A stretch of DNA of 6,492 bases from JBGCDD01 sp045105075 (GCA_045105075.1 JBGCDD010000124.1:1-6492); one strand, 5' to 3'. Counted from the stretch's first letter, positions 1 to 5,655 are shown. Notes: generated by a model from the letters alone, not told the origin. Numbers and translations are program-made.

Positions 1-171
1 TGGCTGCTGGTGCGGTTCAACGGCACGGATGATCAGGTCAACATCGCCACCAAACACCCGGAATTTTCGCACTGGCGCTGGCAAGTCGTAGACGATTTGG
101 TCGACAACATCGTGCCGTTCAAACGCGCCGTCTACGAACAGGTTTTGGCCGCGTTCAAGGACCATTTGTGA
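1..171 (+). CDS. rppH: RNA pyrophosphohydrolase, C-terminal part (5' end outside the window)
   Basis: Only the last 57 codons are present, in frame from base 1 to TGA at 169-171. RppH is a cytoplasmic Nudix hydrolase that removes pyrophosphate from the 5' triphosphate end of RNA, which opens transcripts to RNase E-type decay. The Nudix box itself lies upstream of the window and cannot be checked. What is seen is the family's C-terminal signature: a strand ending in INIAT-like 'VNIATKHPEF', then 'WRW', an acidic 'VDDLVDNIVPFKR' segment and the final helix 'VYEQVLAAF'. The WRW and V-x-FKR-x-VY pattern is what separates RppH from generic Nudix proteins. The stop overlaps the next gene by one base (TGATG), so the two are probably cotranscribed and translationally coupled. 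The family call is fairly secure although only about a third of the protein is visible. Confidence 0.88.
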   Translation, partial: WLLVRFNGTDDQVNIATKHPEFSHWRWQVVDDLVDNIVPFKRAVYEQVLAAFKDHL

Positions 172-653
172 TGCGCGCTGTTGTGATCCTGCTGACGCTG
201 ATCTGCGCGCAGCCGGTTTGGGCGCTGTCTTGTCTGCACTTTGGACCGCGCGATGCCTATATCGAGGCGCGGGATGCGCCCGAGCGCTATGTGGTGGTCA
301 CCGGGACGCTGCGCTTTGATGAAAAGAAACTGCCCAAAGCCGACCCCACCCACCAGCACGCGCCGCGCAACACAAGGATTCCGGCGCGTTTTGCGGGCAA
401 GGCTCTGGCGCGTGGGGGATTCACCCAGCCGTTTGCGCAAAACATCACGCTCGAGGTCGACTGTTACGGCCCCTGGTGTGCTTCGGCCCAGTCGGGGCAG
501 ACTTATCTGGCGTTTCTGGCCCAAAGCGACAATGGCTACCAGCTGAGCGTGAATCCCTGTGGTGGATTTGCCTTTGCCAAGCCGGTCCCAAAAGTGCTGC
601 GTCAGATGCGCACCTGTTTCAATGGTGGGCTGTGCCCGCCGACGCGGCGCTGA
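171..653 (+). CDS. Small exported six-cysteine protein, possible netrin/TIMP-like (NTR) fold
   Basis: This 160-residue protein is not a family I can name with certainty. Residues 1-18 form a signal peptide: a short basic start (MR), a hydrophobic core (VVILLTLIC) and an AxA-like cleavage region, 'PVWA|LSC'. The mature part has six cysteines (21, 98, 103, 130, 149, 155), an even number that suits three disulfides in the periplasm. The order of elements recalls TIMP/netrin-like domains: a cysteine almost at the mature N-terminus, a 'YVVVTGTL' strand, 'ITLEVDCYGPWC' (92-103), 'GQTYLAFL' (109-116) and a 'GYQLSVNPCGG' segment (122-132). That comparison is inference from pattern only. ATG 171 is chosen over the GTG three bases upstream because it gives the TGATG overlap with rppH and a normal signal peptide. 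The stop lies three bases from the convergent GNAT gene, with no terminator between them. Confidence 0.8.
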   Translation: MRAVVILLTLICAQPVWALSCLHFGPRDAYIEARDAPERYVVVTGTLRFDEKKLPKADPTHQHAPRNTRIPARFAGKALARGGFTQPFAQNITLEVDCYGPWCASAQSGQTYLAFLAQSDNGYQLSVNPCGGFAFAKPVPKVLRQMRTCFNGGLCPPTRR

Positions 654-656
654 TCG

Positions 657-1253
657 TCACTCAAAAATCGGCACGCGCGGGACCGCGTCGCGTGGCAGCA
701 CCCCACTGATGCGGGGATCGTCAAAGACATCAACACTTTGACGCACCGGCTCAAAACCACTGCGCTGATAAAACGCCAACGCCGCCGGATGGTCATGGGT
801 GCAGGTGTGCAGATGCAGCTTGGCGATGGGTCTTGCCCAAGCCTGGGTGATCGCCTCGGTCATCAAACAGCGCGCGGCGGTGGTTCCGGTCAGATGCGGG
901 GCGACGCCGAAAAAGGTGATCTCGCAAGCGCCGGTCAAGCTGAAATCCAGCTCAAGCATGGCTTGCGGCGTGTCGTCTTGCATCAATGTATAATTGTGCA
1001 CATCGCGGTGGCGCAGAATGGCCATCAGCTCGGGTTCTGACAATTCCAACCGCGAGGCCCACAGCGATGGCATCCCGCCGACGCGCAAAAACAACGCGCG
1101 GTAGCTGTCAAAATCCGGCTCGGGCAGGGAGGCTATTGTCACGCCCTCGGGCAGCACGGCCGGGCGGGCAGGCGGCTTGGTGGTCATTTCCAGATAGGTT
1201 GTGATCACCGCGCCTTTGCCGGGAGGGATGTCAAATGTGCCGTTCGCCAGCAC
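657..1253 (-). CDS. GNAT-family N-acetyltransferase
   Basis: The 198-residue product is a probable acetyl-CoA-dependent N-acyltransferase; the substrate cannot be told from sequence. The GNAT core is at residues 87-170: a strand 'NYTLMQDDTPQAMLELDF', then 'ITFFGVAP', the acetyl-CoA loop region 'HLTGTTAARCLM' (120-131), and the C-terminal motif 'HTCTHDHPAALAFYQRSGF' (149-167), in which the N-acetyltransferase B-motif pattern AxxFYxxxGF is clear. The loop has Gly123 but a threonine where the usual G-x-G second glycine would fall. About 80 residues precede the core. GTG 1253 is chosen because it begins one base after the kinase stop (TGA-C-GTG) and keeps the N-terminal 'DIPPGKGAVITTYLEM' segment, which I recall from relatives. 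ATG 1187 is an alternative. No good Shine-Dalgarno sequence precedes GTG, which suggests reinitiation after the kinase. It is last in the nth-kinase-GNAT operon. Confidence 0.87.
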   Translation of the reverse strand: MLANGTFDIPPGKGAVITTYLEMTTKPPARPAVLPEGVTIASLPEPDFDSYRALFLRVGGMPSLWASRLELSEPELMAILRHRDVHNYTLMQDDTPQAMLELDFSLTGACEITFFGVAPHLTGTTAARCLMTEAITQAWARPIAKLHLHTCTHDHPAALAFYQRSGFEPVRQSVDVFDDPRISGVLPRDAVPRVPIFE

Positions 1254-1254
1254 G

Positions 1255-2244
1255 TCAGATCAGGCCCATTTGCGTCAGCTGCGCGCGCATGTCGGACTCG
1301 GGGCGGGGGCCGATATGGCTGATCACTTCGGCGGCGCAGGCACAGCCGATGCGCGCAGCGGTCTGCATGTTTTTGCCTTGTGACAGGCCAAACAGAAAGC
1401 CTGCGGCGAACTGATCGCCCGCGCCTGTGGCATCGACCGGCGTGACCTTTTCCACGGGCACGTCCACGCGCGCGCCGTCACTGATCACCGACACGCCGTC
1501 GCCTGAACGGGTGCACACCACCAGCGGGCACAAAGCCGCCGTGCGGGCCAAAGCGTCGTTCAGATCGTCGGTTTCAAACAGCGATTTGATCTCGGCCTCG
1601 TTGCCAATCACGTAATCCAGATCATGTTCGATTAGCGCCAGAAAATCGGCGCGGTGGCGTTCGACGCAGAACGGATCGGAGATCGCGATACCAACCTTGC
1701 CGCCGCCCGCCCGTGTGGCGCGCGCGGCCTCGCGGAAAGCGGATTTGCCCGCGTCGTGGTCGAACAAATACCCCTCAAGGAACATCAGCTTGGCATTGCT
1801 CGACACGGTTTCGGGCACATCCACCGATGTCAGACCAGTGGAAATGCCCAAATAGGTGTTCATCGACCGCTCGCCATCGGGCGACACAAAGATCATCGAG
1901 CGTGAGGTTGGCACCTCGCCGCCCGCAACCGGCGCGTTGACGAAATCAATGCCGTGATCGGTCATTGCGCTGGCATAGAACTGTCCCAGTGCGTCGTCGT
2001 TGACCCGCCCGATGAACGCGGTGTCCAGCCCCAAAGCGCCGGCCCCTGCGATGGTGTTGGCGACCGAGCCACCCGGCGTTTGCAAGCGGTCGTTCATCGC
2101 GGCGTAAAGCACCTCGGCACGGTCGCGTTCGACCAGCTGCATGATGCCTTTTTCGATGCCCATATGGTCCAGGAAACTGTCGTCGGATTGGCTGATCACA
2201 TCCACAACGGCATTGCCGATCCCAACCAGGTCATAGGTTTTCAT
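1255..2244 (-). CDS. PfkB-family sugar/nucleoside kinase, adenosine kinase-like
   Basis: This 329-residue cytoplasmic kinase of the ribokinase/PfkB family transfers the ATP gamma-phosphate to a hydroxymethyl group. Both family signatures are intact: the substrate-side 'GGSVANTIAGAGALG' (58-72) and the C-terminal 'VDATGAGDQFAAGF' (270-283), where Asp277 is the expected catalytic base and GAG forms the anion hole. 'NEAE' at 215-218 matches the Mg/phosphate-binding NxxE motif. The start region 'VGIGNAVVDV' and the overall length are like proteins annotated as adenosine kinase in related bacteria, so purine nucleoside salvage is the best guess; fructose, ribose or another sugar is not excluded. 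ATG 2244 is preferred over a longer frame because translation of Nth ends in the same ATGA and GAGGA lies nine bases upstream. It is the middle gene of the minus-strand operon. Confidence 0.92.
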   Translation of the reverse strand: MKTYDLVGIGNAVVDVISQSDDSFLDHMGIEKGIMQLVERDRAEVLYAAMNDRLQTPGGSVANTIAGAGALGLDTAFIGRVNDDALGQFYASAMTDHGIDFVNAPVAGGEVPTSRSMIFVSPDGERSMNTYLGISTGLTSVDVPETVSSNAKLMFLEGYLFDHDAGKSAFREAARATRAGGGKVGIAISDPFCVERHRADFLALIEHDLDYVIGNEAEIKSLFETDDLNDALARTAALCPLVVCTRSGDGVSVISDGARVDVPVEKVTPVDATGAGDQFAAGFLFGLSQGKNMQTAARIGCACAAEVISHIGPRPESDMRAQLTQMGLI

Positions 2245-2885
2245 GTCGTCTTTTCCTCGAATTTGCAGAGATCTTTGATCAAACAGGTGCCACACATCGG
2301 CTTGCGCGCTTTGCAGTGATAGCGCCCGTGCAGGATCATCCAGTGATGCGCGTGCAGTTGTAAATCGGCCGGAATGTGGTCTTCGATAGCGCGTTCGACG
2401 GCCTCGACGGTTTTGCCAGGCGCCACGCCCGAGCGGTTGCCAAAGCGGAAAATATGCGTGTCGACCGCCTGCGCCGGGAATTGCCACCACATGTTCAGCA
2501 CCACATTGGCCGTCTTGCGCCCAACGCCGGGCAGCGATTGCAAAGCCGCGCGCGAGTTGGGCACGATGCCGTCGTAATCATCGACCAGAATTTGGCTGAG
2601 CTTCATGACGTTCTTGGCCTTCTGGCGAAACAGCCCGATGGTCTTGATATGCTCGGTCAGCGCGTCCAACCCCAGATCCAGCATCTTTTGCGGCGTGTCA
2701 GCGACCTGAAACAGCGCTTTGGTTGCCTTGTTCACACCCGCATCCGTGGCCTGAGCACTCAGCGCGACGGCCACCACAAGCGTGTACACGTTCACATGAT
2801 CCAACTCGCCTTTGGGGGCGGGGTCGGCCTCTTGAAAGCGGGTGAAAATCTCGCGGATGGTCTGGTAATCGAGTTGTTTTGCCAT
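2241..2885 (-). CDS. nth: Endonuclease III (DNA glycosylase/AP lyase)
   Basis: Nth removes oxidised pyrimidines such as thymine glycol and nicks the resulting abasic site in base excision repair. The 214-residue product has full family length. The helix-hairpin-helix is 'LPGVGRKTANVVL' (118-130) with catalytic Lys124, followed by the catalytic aspartate in 'VDTHIFR' (Asp142). The C-terminus carries the [4Fe-4S] loop C-x6-C-x2-C-x5-C at Cys191, 198, 201 and 207. The N-terminal 'LSAQATD' motif (42-48) is also typical. ATG 2885 is chosen because 'MAKQLDYQTIREIF' aligns with the usual N-terminus; the 25 extra in-frame codons upstream look non-coding. The ribosome binding site before it is weak. 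Its TGA overlaps the kinase start (ATGA), and it heads a three-gene minus-strand operon divergent from the Ada-like gene. Confidence 0.97.
   Translation of the reverse strand: MAKQLDYQTIREIFTRFQEADPAPKGELDHVNVYTLVVAVALSAQATDAGVNKATKALFQVADTPQKMLDLGLDALTEHIKTIGLFRQKAKNVMKLSQILVDDYDGIVPNSRAALQSLPGVGRKTANVVLNMWWQFPAQAVDTHIFRFGNRSGVAPGKTVEAVERAIEDHIPADLQLHAHHWMILHGRYHCKARKPMCGTCLIKDLCKFEEKTT
2254..2258 (-). promoter_or_regulatory. Ribosome binding site of the PfkB-family kinase
   Basis: On the minus strand GAGGA lies nine bases before ATG 2244, inside the last codons of nth. It decides the kinase start against a longer open frame that begins at 2490 inside nth. Confidence 0.7.
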
Positions 2886-2928
2886 GCTGTTTGCTATGCC
2901 CGTCAAATCCGTTCGGGGCAAGGGATGG

Positions 2929-2938
2929 CTTGCGCAAG
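2929..2938. promoter_or_regulatory. Perfect 10-base palindrome, candidate operator between nth and the Ada-like gene
   Basis: CTTGCGCAAG reads the same on both strands and sits in the 117-base divergent region, 44 bases from the nth start and 64 from the Ada-like start. The half GCGCAAGA (2932-2939) resembles, from memory, the GCGCAA-type core of the Escherichia coli Ada box, but no A-box AAT is found at the expected distance. A 10-base palindrome somewhere in a gap this size has roughly a one in ten chance of arising randomly, so the operator role is only a suggestion. Confidence 0.35.
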
Positions 2939-2969
2939 AACCGGGTCGAAGCAGGGCCAAAAGCCGGTT
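2939..2969. repeat. Inverted repeat with 6-base arms in the divergent intergenic region
   Basis: AACCGG at 2939-2944 is matched by CCGGTT at 2964-2969, with 19 bases between. It begins immediately after the palindrome at 2929-2938. A second short inverted repeat, AAGC/GCTT (2961-2964 and 2971-2974), overlaps the right arm. Arms about 25 bases apart centre to centre could be paired half-sites or simply chance in a G+C-rich gap. Confidence 0.4.
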
Positions 2970-3002
2970 AGCTTAATCCAACATCATCCACGGAGTGCGG
3001 CC

Positions 3003-3854
3003 ATGACCATGCAATCGCCCGAACAGGGCTACCATTACGGCGTTATGCGCCGGGCCATTGATCTGATTGACCAAGGCGGTGACGCGCTGACCCTGGAGCA
3101 GATGGCGCGCGAGATGGACATGAGTCCGGCGCATTTTCAGCGCCTGTTTTCGGCCTGGGTCGGGGTGTCGCCGAAACGGTATCAACAGTACCTGACGCTG
3201 GGCCACGCCAAGGCGTTGCTGCGCGAAAAGTTCACCACACTGGATGCCGCGCTTGAGGCCGGATTGTCAGGCAGCGGGCGCCTTCACGACCTGTTCGTGC
3301 GTTGGGAAGCGATGAGCCCGGGCGAATTTGCCCGCAGCGGCGCCGGTTTGACCATCTTTTGGGGCTGGTTCGAAAGCCCGTTTGGCCCAGCCCTTGTGAT
3401 GGGCACCGAAAAGGGCATCTGCGGCATCGGGTTTGCTGCCGAAACCACCGCCGAAGAAACGATGCAAGATTTGATCAGCCGCTGGCCCAAAGCCAGCTTT
3501 GTCGAAGACGTCACAGCCCTGCGCCCTTGGGTGCTGGCCGCGTTTGGCGCGCAAAGCGGTGAGCTGTCCACAGCACCGTTGTTTTTGATCGGCGCGCCGT
3601 TTCAGATCAAGGTGTGGGAGGCTTTGCTGAGCATTCCATCGGGCAACGTCACCACCTATTCCGAAATCGCTCAGGCCATTGGCAACCCCCGCGCGGTGCG
3701 CGCTGTGGGCACGGCGGTGGGGCGCAATCCGGTCAGCTGGCTGATCCCTTGTCACCGCGCTTTGCGCAAGTCCGGGGGCTTGGGCGGGTATCACTGGGGG
3801 CTGCCGGTCAAACGCGCCATGCTGGCCTATGAAGCGGCCCGCGCCGAGGCCTGA
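3003..3854 (+). CDS. AraC-type HTH / O6-alkylguanine-DNA alkyltransferase fusion (Ada-like, no N-terminal sensor domain)
   Basis: The 283-residue product directly repairs O6-alkylguanine by moving the alkyl group to its own cysteine. Residues about 15-110 form an AraC/XylS helix-turn-helix pair, with first recognition unit 'TLEQMAREMDMSPAHFQRLF' (30-49) and 'GVSPKRYQQYLTLGHAKALL' (54-73). Residues about 118-200 are the ribonuclease-like N-subdomain, and 200-280 the catalytic DNA-binding domain: 'PFQIKVWEALLSIPSGNVTTY' with the last residue trimmed (199-218), the arginine finger in 'RAVRAVG' (Arg233), and the active site 'IPCHR' with Cys250. The roughly 80-residue zinc/Cys38 methylphosphotriester domain of E. 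coli Ada is absent, so the HTH half has no known methyl sensor. GGAG at 2992-2995 lies seven bases before ATG 3003. It is divergent from nth. Function as a transferase is well supported; a regulator role is open. Confidence 0.93.
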   Translation: MTMQSPEQGYHYGVMRRAIDLIDQGGDALTLEQMAREMDMSPAHFQRLFSAWVGVSPKRYQQYLTLGHAKALLREKFTTLDAALEAGLSGSGRLHDLFVRWEAMSPGEFARSGAGLTIFWGWFESPFGPALVMGTEKGICGIGFAAETTAEETMQDLISRWPKASFVEDVTALRPWVLAAFGAQSGELSTAPLFLIGAPFQIKVWEALLSIPSGNVTTYSEIAQAIGNPRAVRAVGTAVGRNPVSWLIPCHRALRKSGGLGGYHWGLPVKRAMLAYEAARAEA

Positions 3855-3890
3855 TCGGCAGGAACTTGCCCAACACGCGCTCATAATCGC

Positions 3891-3921
3891 TTGAGACAGA
3901 TGCGCTTTTCTGTGCTATGCT
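3891..3921 (+). promoter_or_regulatory. Possible sigma-70-type promoter of the OmpA-family lipoprotein gene
   Basis: TTGAGA (3891-3896) matches four or more positions of a -35 element, and TATGCT (3916-3921) is a moderate -10, with a 19-base spacer (18 if CTATGC is used). The region is less G+C-rich than the flanking genes. Transcription would start near 3928, giving a leader of about 45 bases before ATG 3972. The spacing is slightly long, so this is a reasoned guess. Confidence 0.45.
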
Positions 3922-3933
3922 TATGTCAATAGT

Positions 3934-3946
3934 CCCCGCAAAGGGG
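3934..3946 (+). other. Short hairpin in the leader of the OmpA-family lipoprotein gene
   Basis: CCCC (3934-3937) and GGGG (3943-3946) enclose the loop GCAAA. It would form very near the 5' end of the predicted mRNA, 25 bases before the start codon. There is no T-run directly after it, only 'CGTTAAAAA', so it does not look like an intrinsic terminator. A 5'-protective stem is possible. Confidence 0.4.
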
Positions 3947-3971
3947 CGTTAAAAATGAGCAGGTATCAGTA

Positions 3972-4625
3972 ATGACAAACAAACTCACCGCAGCAATTGC
4001 GTTCAGTGGCCTTGTGGCTCTGTCCGCGTGTACCGATCCGGCCAGCCTGACAGGCGACGGCGTCAACAAGAACACGTTCAACGGCGCGCTGCTGGGCGGC
4101 GTGATCGGCGCGGGCGTCACAGCCGTCACCGGCGGCGACACCAAGAACGTGGCCACTGCCGCCGCCGTTGGCGCGGTTGCGGGCGGACTGGTGGGCAACC
4201 ATCTGGACAAACAGGCCGCCGCCTTGCGCGCGCAGCTGGGCAACGAGGACATCACCGTCACCAACACTGGCGAGCAACTGGTGGTCTCTCTGCCTCAGGA
4301 CATCACCTTTGACACCGACAGTTCCGCGGTGCGCGCCGGATTGCGCACGGACCTGAACACTGTCGCGCGCAATTTGCAGGACTATCCCAATTCGCGCGTG
4401 CAGGTTGTCGGCCACACCGACAGCGAAGGCGAGGCGGATTACAATCTGGCCCTGTCCCAGCGCCGTGCCAGTTCTGTGGCGGATGTGTTGCAGGCCGATG
4501 GCGTGACCTTTGACCGTCTGCTGACCACCGGGCGCGGCGAAGCGCAGCCTTTGGCCTCGAACCTGACGCCAGAAGGGCGCGCACAAAACCGGCGCGTTGA
4601 AATTGTGGTTGTGCCCAACGCCTAA
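3972..4625 (+). CDS. OmpA-family outer-membrane lipoprotein with glycine-zipper segment (YiaD-like)
   Basis: This 217-residue protein probably ties the outer membrane to peptidoglycan. The N-terminus is a lipoprotein signal with lipobox 'LSAC' (17-20); Cys20 would be lipidated, and Thr21 at +2 favours outer-membrane sorting. Residues about 38-76 are a glycine-zipper region rich in G/A ('GALLGGVIGAGV', 'GAVAGGLVG') that could insert in or associate with the membrane. A spacer helix (77-90) leads to the OmpA C-terminal domain (about 100-217): 'ITFDTDSSAVR' (111-121), 'VVGHTDSEG' (145-153) with Asp150, 'LSQRRASSV' (161-169) with Arg165, and 'NRRVEI' (206-211). The Asp and Arg are the expected diaminopimelate-binding residues. 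AGG at 3961-3963 lies eight bases before ATG 3972. It seems to be a single-gene unit with its own promoter. Confidence 0.93.
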   Translation: MTNKLTAAIAFSGLVALSACTDPASLTGDGVNKNTFNGALLGGVIGAGVTAVTGGDTKNVATAAAVGAVAGGLVGNHLDKQAAALRAQLGNEDITVTNTGEQLVVSLPQDITFDTDSSAVRAGLRTDLNTVARNLQDYPNSRVQVVGHTDSEGEADYNLALSQRRASSVADVLQADGVTFDRLLTTGRGEAQPLASNLTPEGRAQNRRVEIVVVPNA

Positions 4626-4687
4626 AGCCACCGAACGGGTCTGGTCACGGCCCCGAGATGACCTAAGATGGTGTCGACGATATTATC

Positions 4688-4692
4688 AAAGG
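4688..4692 (+). promoter_or_regulatory. Ribosome binding site of the FMN reductase gene
   Basis: AAAGG lies eight bases before ATG 4701 and decides that start over the in-frame ATG at 4668, which has no comparable site and would add 11 residues before the first flavodoxin strand. Confidence 0.6.
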
Positions 4693-4700
4693 CCAGTGCC

Positions 4701-5243
4701 ATGACCAACCCAACGCTTCTTGGTCTGTCCGGATCGCTCCGGGCAGACGCCACCAACCGTAAATTGCTGCGCGAGGCTGCCCGTTTGTACGGGCCCTGCA
4801 CCTATGTAGAGGGTGATCTGAACTTCCCGCTTTATGACGGCGACGACGAGGCCGCCACCGGTGTGCCGGACGCGGTCAAAGCTGTGGTCGCGCAGATCAC
4901 GCAGGCCGACGGCATTCTGATTTCGACACCGGAATACAACAAAGGCCCGTCCGGGGTGCTGAAAAACGCGCTCGACTGGATCAGCCGGGTGCCGGGGCAG
5001 GCGATGCGCGACAAACCCACGGTGGTGATGTCGGCCTCGGCCGGGCGCGCGGGCGGCGAGCGGGCGCAATCGGTATTGCGCGCCTTTTTGGTCAGCTTTC
5101 AGCCGCGCATATTGCAAGGCCCCGAAGTGCATCTGGCCGCCTCAAGTGAGCAGTTCGACGACAACGGACATCTGACAGGCGAGCTTTACGTCACCACCTT
5201 GACCGACCTGATGGCACGCTTGCGCACCGAAATCGCGCGTTAA
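4701..5243 (+). CDS. NAD(P)H-dependent FMN reductase (ChrR/YieF/azoreductase-like flavodoxin fold)
   Basis: The 180-residue product is a cytoplasmic flavoprotein that uses NAD(P)H to reduce quinones, and in relatives also azo dyes or chromate; the natural substrate is not visible. The first strand 'TLLGLSGSLRADATNRKLL' (5-23) ends in the FMN-phosphate loop GSLR-x3-TN. The family hallmark 'TPEYNKGPSGVLKNALDW' (76-93) binds the flavin ring, and 'SASAGRAGGERAQSVLR' (111-127) forms the third FMN contact and dimer region. Length is normal for the family. ATG 4701 gives the flavodoxin strand almost at the N-terminus. It is separated from the lipoprotein gene by 75 bases with no clear promoter or terminator, so read-through from there is possible. 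Its TAA overlaps the stop of the convergent VOC gene. Confidence 0.93.
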   Translation: MTNPTLLGLSGSLRADATNRKLLREAARLYGPCTYVEGDLNFPLYDGDDEAATGVPDAVKAVVAQITQADGILISTPEYNKGPSGVLKNALDWISRVPGQAMRDKPTVVMSASAGRAGGERAQSVLRAFLVSFQPRILQGPEVHLAASSEQFDDNGHLTGELYVTTLTDLMARLRTEIAR

Positions 5244-5641
5244 TCGTTGGCCACACTGATTTCGATCAGGGTCCCGTCCGGATCGCGGACATAAAGCGAC
5301 AGGATCGGCCCGGTTGCGCCCGTGCGCGCGACGGGGCCTTCTTCTATTGCGATGCCTTTCGCGGCCAAATGGCTTTGCCAATCTTGCAAGGCGGTTTGGC
5401 TCAGAAAACACAAATCGCCCGATCCGGGGGCTGGATTGCGGGCCTTAGGCTCGAATTCATGTCCGGCCACATGCAGGTTGATCTTTTGGCACCCAAAGCG
5501 CAGCGCATATCGGGTTGAGCCGTCCGCGGGATGAAACCGTTCGACCTCCATGCCCAAAACAGACGTGTAAAACGCCACCGTGCGGTCGAGATCACGCACC
5601 GTTAATACCAGATGATCCAGAGCGCTGAGTTTGGGTGACAT
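5240..5641 (-). CDS. VOC-family (glyoxalase/bleomycin resistance fold) protein, GLOD5-like
   Basis: This 133-residue single-domain vicinal-oxygen-chelate protein has two beta-alpha-beta-beta-beta halves: 'DHLVLTVRDLDRTVAFYTSVLG' minus its last two residues (9-28), then 'RYALRFGCQKINLHVAGHEF' (44-63), and 'SLYVRDPDGTLIEIS' (115-129). Candidate metal ligands are His10, His57 and Glu127. The 'KINLH', 'EFEPKA' (62-67) and 'EEGPVARTGATGPI' (100-113) segments match the small proteins often annotated 'VOC family virulence protein' or glyoxalase domain protein 5; none has a firmly known substrate, so neither glyoxalase activity nor resistance should be assumed. ATG 5641 is preferred to GTG 5659 because AAGGA (5655-5651) lies nine bases upstream and the metal-binding strand begins near residue 9. 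It is divergent from the hydratase-like gene and convergent with the FMN reductase gene. Confidence 0.93.
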   Translation of the reverse strand: MSPKLSALDHLVLTVRDLDRTVAFYTSVLGMEVERFHPADGSTRYALRFGCQKINLHVAGHEFEPKARNPAPGSGDLCFLSQTALQDWQSHLAAKGIAIEEGPVARTGATGPILSLYVRDPDGTLIEISVAND

Positions 5642-5650
5642 TGGCAATTG

Positions 5651-5655
5651 TCCTT
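5651..5655 (-). promoter_or_regulatory. Ribosome binding site of the VOC-family gene
   Basis: Minus-strand AAGGA lies nine bases before ATG 5641. It rules against the in-frame GTG at 5659, which would place this site inside the coding sequence. Confidence 0.65.

Noticed and set aside
1315..2200. Recurrent CTGATCAC words within the kinase gene
   Set aside because: They fall at irregular intervals and encode common codon pairs (GTG-ATC-AG), so they are not a designed repeat.
2245..2490. Longer N-terminus for the PfkB-family kinase
   Set aside because: The extra frame overlaps the iron-sulfur end of nth in another phase, has no kinase-like content, and the ATGA overlap with GAGGA marks ATG 2244 as the start.
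2376..3002. Open frame running in phase into the Ada-like gene from far upstream, which could suggest a longer N-terminal domain
   Set aside because: It lies antisense to nth, which has complete motifs on the other strand. The translated extension shows no Cys-rich sensor motif, and a good GGAG precedes ATG 3003.
3857..3870. GGCA-GGAACT-TGCC hairpin after the Ada-like gene as an intrinsic terminator
   Set aside because: The stem is only four base pairs and no T-run follows it.
3267..3884. 205-codon minus-strand open frame opposite the alkyltransferase domain
   Set aside because: The plus-strand protein has intact catalytic motifs through this stretch; the reverse frame has none.
3966..4631. 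221-codon minus-strand open frame covering the whole OmpA-lipoprotein gene
   Set aside because: It mirrors the G+C-biased codons of the real gene, has low-complexity content and no recognisable motif, whereas the plus strand has lipobox and OmpA signatures.
4631..4660. Possible terminator hairpin (CGGG/CCCG) after the OmpA-lipoprotein gene
   Set aside because: The arms are short, the loop is long, and there is no T-run.
4681..4686. TATTAT as a -10 element for the FMN reductase gene
   Set aside because: Transcription would begin at or inside the ribosome binding site (4688-4692), and no -35 element is seen at the right distance.
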